Shown: positions 57,116-64,000 of the stretch, piece after piece | Position numbering within the stretch: position 1 is the first letter of the stretch | Layout: the number at the start of each line of letters is the position of its first letter | From: Pseudoips prasinana | Lineage: Eukaryota; Arthropoda; Insecta; Lepidoptera; Nolidae | Reading direction: 5' to 3' | Length of the DNA stretch: 64,000 bases | Assembly (NCBI GenBank): GCA_951640165.1 | Contig: OX621242.1 | Span: 27,710,001 to 27,774,000 of the forward strand | Position numbers and translations under genes: made by a program | The notes under the pieces: model-generated | The model's database searches: none | Told to the model about the DNA's origin: nothing | Seen by the model: only the letters and a program-made list of their open reading frames with translations

Positions 57116-57592
57116 TTGTACACTTTCGATTGTATTTTTCGTTTTGAACTACGGCCGTGTTCTCAGATATCTTAAATTTCTCATTATTTGAATAAAATGT
57201 GGTTACACGTGATAATGTAAAATGAACAATATTTACAATACTAAAACGCAAGTTTGTAAAATCCCCCGCAATTCAGAAATTCAGTTCCCAAACGCGAAAG
57301 TCGGCTTTAAGAAAATCGGACCATGATCAACGGAGAAATCGCATAATATATAGGAAAATAACGGCAGAATTGATAACCTCCTTTTGAAGTCAGTAAATGG
57401 TTTGGTTTGCACATTTTTAAAACACGGCCTTTAAATGTCAGCTAAGAATGAATTGACTTTAAACACGAAATGGGTTGAAACCCCTCTAGGTATCTATTTT
57501 AGTATTTTGTCATTATTAGGGAGCTAAATCTATGGAACCGCAGAAAAGGAAATATAACTACATAACACAACACAACATACAATCTATATCTA
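57116..57592. other. No gene recognised
   Basis: Nothing identified. Confidence 0.4.
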
Positions 57593-57896
57593 TCTATACA
57601 TATAATAAAATCGTAGGAAAGTCAAAATCGAATATTTTGTTTAAAGGATACTTGTGGCGTGATCTACAATCGATATCGAAGCCAAAAATATAGATTTAAG
57701 AATTTTTGTCTGTTTATCTGTTTGTCTGTATGTATTTCCGGGCTAAACTCAAAAAGTACTGCATGGATTTACTTCAAATTTAGCGTAAATATTACTAAGA
57801 GGTAGGGTCAACATATTATCACGCTATCACCTACGGGGTAGGAGCTGTGGTAAATTTATAAAAATTAACGCGGGTAAAACCGCGGGGTGCAGCTAG
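57593..57896 (+). mobile_element. Helitron-like element, complete
   Basis: A/TCTATACATATAATAAAATC to GCGGGTAAAACCGCGGGGTG, CAGCTAG/T: TC..CTAG termini, A|T flanks, subterminal hairpin CGCGG..CCGCG. 304 bp, no ORF. The clearest copy of this family here. Confidence 0.72.
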
Positions 57897-58266
57897 TTTG
57901 AAATAAATAAGCGGTAATAAGTAGTCTGTACCGACATAATAATATACCATACCTATGATATTGTACACAAAAAAGTAGTCATTAAATATCATTGCCTGCA
58001 TACTCAATTCAAAGCAACCGGACGAACGCATCAATTCGTCTGGTAATCTCAACTGTGTGGGGGACGTGTCTATTTTTAAAGCAACTCCAGCTAATGACAA
58101 CAAATTGCCCCCACAAGAATAACAGAGGAACACTCACTCACACATCCAACAGAAGTGACAGAAATAATCTTCGCGTGTAAGCAGTGCCTCTATTTAGATA
58201 TTATTGTAGTAAAACATACATCAAACTGTCATGTAAATTCAAACTTAATTAGTGATTATAAAATAA

Positions 58267-58665
58267 ATATCCTGGGACATTATCCACACACGGCCATCGG
58301 ATCCCAAACTAAGTAGAGCTTGTACTGTGGAAACCAGATAACTGATACACATATGAGTCAATTGTATAAAAGTGTACGACATACAAAGGATAGATTATGA
58401 ATTCATAAGATAGATTATGAAACTATCTTGTTTTGTATGACGTCATAAAAACAAATTCATTAGGTAGATTATGAATCTACGTACATTTTTTAAACAATTG
58501 ACCCATATACTTACTACTTTCCTTTTGTAAATACATACTTATATAGATAATTACACCTAGAAAGGACCAACAGACATGTTCATGCACAAAAATATCTGGC
58601 CTGGGTGGGAATCGAACCCCTCCGGCGTGAAAAACAAGCATTTGCCAACCACGCCAACAGACCCG
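58267..58665 (-). mobile_element. SINE-A copy split by a MITE
   Basis: Tail CCTGGGACATTATCC to TGATACACATAT, interruption (58355-58504), then ATACTTACTACTTTCC.., body and head GGGTCTGTTGGCGTGGTTGG (minus). Confidence 0.72.
58355..58504. mobile_element. MITE-4 with ATAT target duplication
   Basis: 150 bp, ends GAGTCAATTGTATAAAA and TTTTTTAAACAATTGACCC, flanked by ATAT on both sides (58351-58354, 58505-58508). Inside, GATAGATTATGAA-type words repeat. Confidence 0.65.
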
Positions 58666-59124
58666 TTCTTGACTGGACTTTGATTGGACGGTATAAATGA
58701 AAATCAAAATGTATCTAATAACAATAGGCTAGTGATTCTGTGTTTTACACCGCTAGTTTAAATGTCATCACTTCTCCCTCTAACATAGCTGGTATGAAGA
58801 GAAGAGGGTATACACAAAACCTTCAAACCACTAAAACTGCGTCTAATACGCGCCCGGTGTGAATAATTGGTAGACAGGTTTTGACATGTTGCTTAATTGC
58901 CCTCAGTTTTTCGCACCTAAACCTAAAATGCCCTGTCCTTTTCGTAAGAACTATTTTAGAAAGAGACCTAATGATTTTAAAATGTGGTGGTATTTCATAG
59001 AATCAGGGCAATTTTTTTTTACTAACATTGTAGTCATGTTGCTAGTTGTGTGGTACTCCAAATTGTTGAATAACAAATAAATATCTTAGCCCTTGAATAT
59101 AAAACAGATTTTCTAATAAAAAAA
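58666..59124. other. No gene recognised
   Basis: Nothing identified. Confidence 0.4.
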
Positions 59125-59232
59125 ATAATACCCTGGGACATTATTTACACACGGCCATCTGATCCCAAACTAAGCAGAGCTTGTACTATGGAAACCAGAT
59201 AATTGATACACTAAATATACTTACTGCTTTTT
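59125..59232 (-). mobile_element. SINE-A 3' fragment
   Basis: CCCTGGGACATTATTTACAC, GATCCCAAACTAAGCAGAGC and TGTACTATGGAAACCAGATA; the head is replaced by AT repeats. Confidence 0.65.
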
Positions 59233-59235
59233 AAA

Positions 59236-59240
<5 letters not shown>

Positions 59241-59266
<26 letters not shown>

Positions 59267-59381
59267 GTTTACTTGCCGACTAAATTTACCATATAAGATA
59301 GTTAGTAAGTTTTAATTTTGTTTAAATCTGTAAGAAATAAAAGGCTTTTTTATTTATTTTTTATATATATATATATATATA
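59241..59381. repeat. Two (TA)n microsatellites
   Basis: (TA)n at 59241-59266 and 59361-59381. Confidence 0.85.
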
Positions 59382-59735
59382 GTATAGTATGTTATAAAAA
59401 TATTTCTTTATGCCTAACACTAAATTAACACGAAAACTATGAATTTGTAAATTTCAATATTAGCCATGGTGTATCGTTGACGTGGTCATTCACAATCTGT
59501 CATAATAGCGGTTTTGTCCGCAGCCGCTGGATCGGAAACCACGTATAATTGTTACCACCGATCCGGAACCACCGTTATTCCCGCCTATTATTCCGTTGTA
59601 CCAATATGGCCGCCGATTCAATGGATAAACGGAATGCTGAAATCTTTACAAGTACCTAAATAGATACCTACCCACATTTCTACCTGTTCAAGTTACCATA
59701 AATGTATACCTACGTAATTTTTTTTAGTTAGGTAG
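59382..59735. other. No gene recognised
   Basis: A GC-richer stretch at about 59510-59620 could not be identified. Confidence 0.4.
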
Positions 59736-59872
59736 GTACAGACGCCAGCACATCAAGCTACCCCAATCTGTAAAATTTTCCCAATTGAAAGTGAACCTTA
59801 TGCTTTTGATATATAGTTTAAATCTATAAAAGAAATTTGACAGATGGTAGCTGGATGTGCTGGCGTCTGTAC
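59736..59872. mobile_element. MITE-1 copy, complete
   Basis: 137 bp, GTAC to GTAC, same orientation as the copy at 28198. Terminal 20 bases are identical inverted repeats (GTACAGACGCCAGCACATC). Confidence 0.82.
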
Positions 59873-61353
59873 ATAAGTAAATGACAGAAATGTATGACAT
59901 TATTTTGTGGCAGTGACAATTTGCAAACAAGCATATAAGCATAGATTATCGATTGATGTAGGCGATTGTCAGAGCTTTTGTCACTTACAACACATTACCG
60001 ACTGTCACCGACCTTTTCCCACTCTAATGACCTTTGGCGACCTTATTCACGCGCAGTATCACAACATTATAATGTTACTTACTTGCAACATACTCCGTAA
60101 GCGAACGCTATTATTTAACATTGTACTAAATACTAAAATTATCATACTTAAATTTACTAGATAAATTTCTGCTTAGCTTATTGTTCACAACCTTCAATTG
60201 GCGAAATGCCAATATACCACAGGCGCCATTAATACACATAATTCAATTGATCGATGAATACTTACATTACTGTACTTACGTATTCTAAGCATTAAAGTAA
60301 CTTCAATTAATTGCTTATATTCATTAATGATTACCAAGATGTTCCGACCTTTTAAATGCGTTTTTTTTTAAATCTACGTGAATATAAACATTAAAAAATG
60401 TAGATAGGTAAGGACATCTGGTAATCCATATGAGCAACTCGGCTGTGTAAGTACCTACACACAAAGCATTATAATTTTATTGTTGTGGTCCCGAGTAAAG
60501 CCTCGGGACCACAACATTTCACTGGATCCCATCGGTGACAGAAGACAAAAGTCAGTAATGCACAAGTAGCGTTATAAAAAACCGAATTACAATTCTAAGA
60601 AAAACATCCAGGTTCCGTCAATTGTTACAAATATCTTTAGAAATTGATATCTTCACGTTATCCGTCAAGACAATTTCCAATTTGCAGAAAAAACATCGAA
60701 TTATTACTAAAGTAACACAATAAGTGCCTCCACACAATAAATTCAGAGAAACCCGATAGCGAAAAACACGAAATAACATCCCTATTTGTTCGCGAAATCC
60801 TTTGTATCGAGTCTACAGTAAATCACAATTATGTAAGAGAACCTGTGTGTAGGCAAGCCCTTTCAGGATAGCTTTACATCTTTAGGGTCGAAGGTCGAAA
60901 GGGCATTGTTACAGGGAAAAGGTTCGAAAACAGATAAATAAAAAACTACCTAGTGCTAGTAGTACCTACCTAGCGATTTACTAGTGTTCTGTACATATTA
61001 TTACATCGCGACCAATGAAAAGTACACATATTTGATACTTGGATACTCTGGTTTATTTTGACAACACTACCAAGTCCATTTTGATGATAGATCCAGTAAG
61101 AAACACGGTCTAAAACTATTTTATCATCTACTATTTTGTGTTTGTAAAAGTACATATTTGTACCTTTCAAACTAAGTACACCTCTTAATACTAAGTACGT
61201 CTTTAACTCGTGTACGCTGTCTGTAATGCCTGTATAATAACTTAAATGTCAAATATATATTCGGTTTATGCTGACTTAACCTCATACCTACACATAATAA
61301 TATACTCAAACATAGGATTTGTAACTCATTCCGTTAACGAGATAATATTCCAT
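59873..61353. other. No gene; 14-bp stem hairpin at 60482-60515
   Basis: GTTGTGGTCCCGAG pairs perfectly with CTCGGGACCACAAC around TAAAGC. Otherwise nothing identified. Confidence 0.5.
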
Positions 61354-61600
61354 GACGGGCCTGTTGGCGCGGTTGGCAAATGCTTGCTTTTTACGCCGGA
61401 GTTCGATTCCCACCCAGGTCATATATTTGTGTACATAAACATGTCTGTTTGTCCTCAGTCTGGGTGTAATTATCTATAAAAGTATGTATTTACAAAAATA
61501 AAGTAGTATATCAGTTATCTGGTTTCCATAGTACAAACTCTGCTTAGATTGGGATTAGATGGCTGTGTTGAAATAATGTCCCAAGATATATTATATTATA
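61354..61600 (+). mobile_element. SINE-A copy, nearly complete
   Basis: ACGGGCCTGTTGGCGCGGTT head, GGAGTTCGATTCCCACCCAG (B box, 5-base deletion before it), full body, unoccupied CCATAGTACAAAC site and tail. Confidence 0.78.
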
Positions 61601-62954
61601 CCTACGGAAAGACAGATAGCAATATAAAATAGGGATCCCATTTCTTTTCGGGTAGGAATCCGTGGAAACGAATGGTAGCTGTCTACATTACACATTTCTC
61701 CTGTTATTTGCTTAAAAACAGACTATTAAAAATAATTACGGTCACCGACCTCAACTTTGAGTTTATTATTTCAATATTCCATTCGTATCATATTATAATG
61801 TTACCAAGACGTCGAACTGTATCTGTAAAAGCTGTATAAATCATACCACACTTCGTAGTTACCAGGTTATTTTCGTAAAAATGAAAAATATCGCGACGCC
61901 GTCCAGTCTAATTGCGTTTATAGAAACTTTTTTTAGACGCTCACTGTTTTTATTTTGAAAGTGAATCGCAGTAAACGGTTCTAAGGACGGATATGACGCT
62001 ATCGTGGAACATTATTTAGCGACCTACACAAGTATTGTTCTCCATATCGGTAACTATGTGAATGCAAGTTACGTTCTTGCCTTGAGACAAGCTCAAATTT
62101 CATTAACATTCCATTGATTGTTACAATAGTACTGTTAGATATTGTCAGTTCAATAAATACTTCTTAGTATTAAATATATTTGTATTTAAATACAAATATA
62201 TTTATAATAGTCGTCGTTGGAGACCTTTGACTGTTTTAATTTGAGTGTTCAGGAATATATGTAACATATATTTTACAATGTATATTTATAACCATTACAT
62301 TAACAATGATCACCACTAATGTCAGTCAATGTCAATAATGCTATCCAGTAACCAGTAATTGTTAAGTAACAAAATGTCATTTTTATATGTACCCATTTGA
62401 ATAAGCCTCTTCATAATTGCGACTCACTATGTTCCCAGCTTGTTATATACACTACACATCTATAAAACGATTTCAGCTATAATGGATATAATTTAGTTTC
62501 ATATTTTTGAACCATGAAAAGCTAACGTAGAGATGTTATGTTATTTTTTAAAAAATCTAGATAGTAATCCCCAGATCAATGTTTGCAGATAATTGGTTTT
62601 CGAAATATGTTGTGTAAACAGAGTTTGTTATATGTGGAAGACTACGAAAATGATAATAGAAGTCAATAAAAGATTACGCGTATAAAATCCTACAATACTT
62701 AGGTATCTTGTAAGTAAATAATCTACATGAAACATCTTTATGAGCAAAACTAAGTTTATCTCAATAACACAACAACAAGTTTTTAGCACTATATGTCAAT
62801 GCCGAATGCCTACTTATAAAATTAAATCTGGCACCTAGCCTAAACACTTTAGTTACTTGTTCCCAATGGGTTTTGAGGTCAGATGGCAATCGATTAATTC
62901 GGGTAGCTAGCCGTAATAGCTTAGACTTGGAGAATGAAGAAATGAGAAAAGGCA
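61601..62954. other. No gene; 34-bp perfect palindrome at 62171-62204
   Basis: TAAATATATTTGTATTT and its complement meet without a loop at 62171-62204. Otherwise nothing identified. Confidence 0.5.
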
Positions 62955-63375
62955 AACAAGTAGGAGCCATCATCATCATCATAGCAGCCGAAAGGCGTCC
63001 ACTGCTGGACTAAGGCCTCCCCCAAAGACCTCCACAATTCCCGGTCTGCTAGACCCGCACAAGATCATCTGTCCATCTTAGGGTCCATCCTGCCCACGCT
63101 GCGTCTTTTTTGAGAACTTTTGCTGCCCCGTTTAACTGCCCCAGCGGCCGTCATGTCTACGAGCTATGTGCCCCACCCACTGCCACTTCAGCTTGATAAT
63201 TCTTCGGGTTGTATTGGTGACTTATGTTCACCTGCAGATTTCGACATTTCTAATTCTATCTATCAGGGAAACTCCAAGCAAAGCCCTCTCCATTGCTCTT
63301 TGGGTAATCATGAGCCTTCTAATAAGACCCATAGTGAGCGACAACGTCCCTGTTCCTTAAGTTGTAAGAAGGAGT
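62955..63375 (-). pseudogene. RTE-like LINE 3' remnant, decayed
   Basis: The minus strand keeps fragments of the C-terminal part of an RTE-like pol in shifting frames: LIRRLMITQRAMERALLGVS, then IKLKWQWVGHIAR, then DAAWAGWTLRWTDDLVRV, then the GTCCAGCAGTGGACG block and (ATG)n tail (plus-strand CAT repeats near 62968). Several stops and frameshifts make it non-functional. It is a different RTE-like lineage from the intact element at 3837-7395, which ends in TATG tetramers. Confidence 0.7.
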
Positions 63376-64000
63376 AGCTAGCTAAAAATAACAATATACA
63401 TATAATTTCATTCCCTAGTTGTTCAAGGTCAATAAAATTTAAGCTTTTTAATAACGCGTACTGCTCTTCCCTACGTGCAGCCTCTGCGCTAGATATACTT
63501 AGAACGCTCTTCGTATTCTCCAATATAATAATGCTTTCAGGGTGCTGTTGAGAGTTTGCCACGTTTTTGTAGCGTATCGGGCAGGTTTGCCTATGCCAGA
63601 GTAGACTGTTTGTGAAATGATGTGCATCCTTGATACGCAGACAGACTTGAATACGTCTACATGAATCACTGCTGCGCTATTTCTCACGGAATGGGGTGTT
63701 AGTGATTTTATGTATGCGCATTATTTTATTTTGATATCATTTATAATTGGACTAACATGGAATAAGTTATTTTTGTTTTTGTTTATGTATTACTAACAAA
63801 ATGAGTCTTGATTACTTGAATAAATAAGATTTATCATTATTTATTTATTGGCTCACCAACAATTGTTTACACTTATTACAGATTACAGGATACAATGTTT
63901 ATAAACAAGTCTAGTGTAACAATCACTGACAGGTAAGCACCGCATGTATAAATGAAACATACATCATTATAAAAAAGATACAAAAAGGAAAACAAAGAAA
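63376..64000. other. No gene recognised
   Basis: The minus-strand frames at 63308-63687 may include further decayed LINE sequence, but show no motif I can name. Confidence 0.35.

Overview
The window looks like nuclear DNA of a moth or butterfly. It is AT-rich, contains no recognisable host gene, and is packed with repeat families that I know as typical of Lepidoptera: tRNA-derived and 5S-derived SINEs, Helitron-like elements ending in CTAG, an RTE-clade LINE, a CR1/Jockey-type LINE, a PIF/Harbinger DNA transposon, and many small palindromic MITEs. The organism call is inference from repeat content; no host coding sequence confirms it. The stretch could be intergenic or a long intron.

Layout. 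1-3026: old short repeats (SINEs, an (ATG)n-tailed short retro-repeat, a MITE, a Helitron-like element). 3027-8212: a full-length minus-strand RTE LINE (3837-7395, one long open frame) bracketed by two nearly identical direct repeats of 810 and 817 bp. 8721-10440: a 5'-truncated CR1/Jockey-type LINE with an open reverse-transcriptase frame. 15877-19947: a 4,071-bp PIF/Harbinger element with 106-bp terminal inverted repeats and TTA target duplications. It carries two apparently intact spliced genes on opposite strands, a DDE transposase and a MADF/BESS DNA-binding protein, whose exons alternate so that each gene's intron contains an exon of the other. A roughly 470-bp palindrome built of MITE-like modules lies in the part shared by both introns. 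20491-38778: dense SINEs, MITEs and foldbacks, a 5'-truncated RTE copy with an ordinary 13-bp target duplication, and a short tandem array with CG-rich palindromic cores. 38779-40849: a 2-kb Helitron-like element made mostly of degenerate internal tandem units. 40850-64000: more SINEs, Helitron-like elements, nested MITEs, a diverged tandem duplication, one unidentified coding-like GC-richer island (51540-52600), and a decayed RTE remnant near the end.

How the parts relate. The RTE and Harbinger elements are the only ones here whose genes look complete. The SINEs and the (ATG)n-tailed repeat carry no genes and would depend on LINE enzymes; the (ATG)n-tailed repeat shares its last ~45 bp with an RTE-like LINE tail also present here. 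The MITEs would depend on DNA transposases encoded elsewhere. Several nested insertions reveal exact target sites: two different MITE families sit in the very same GTAC of two copies of one SINE family. Repeat family letters (SINE-A to E, MITE-1, M, N, R) are local labels of mine, not database names.
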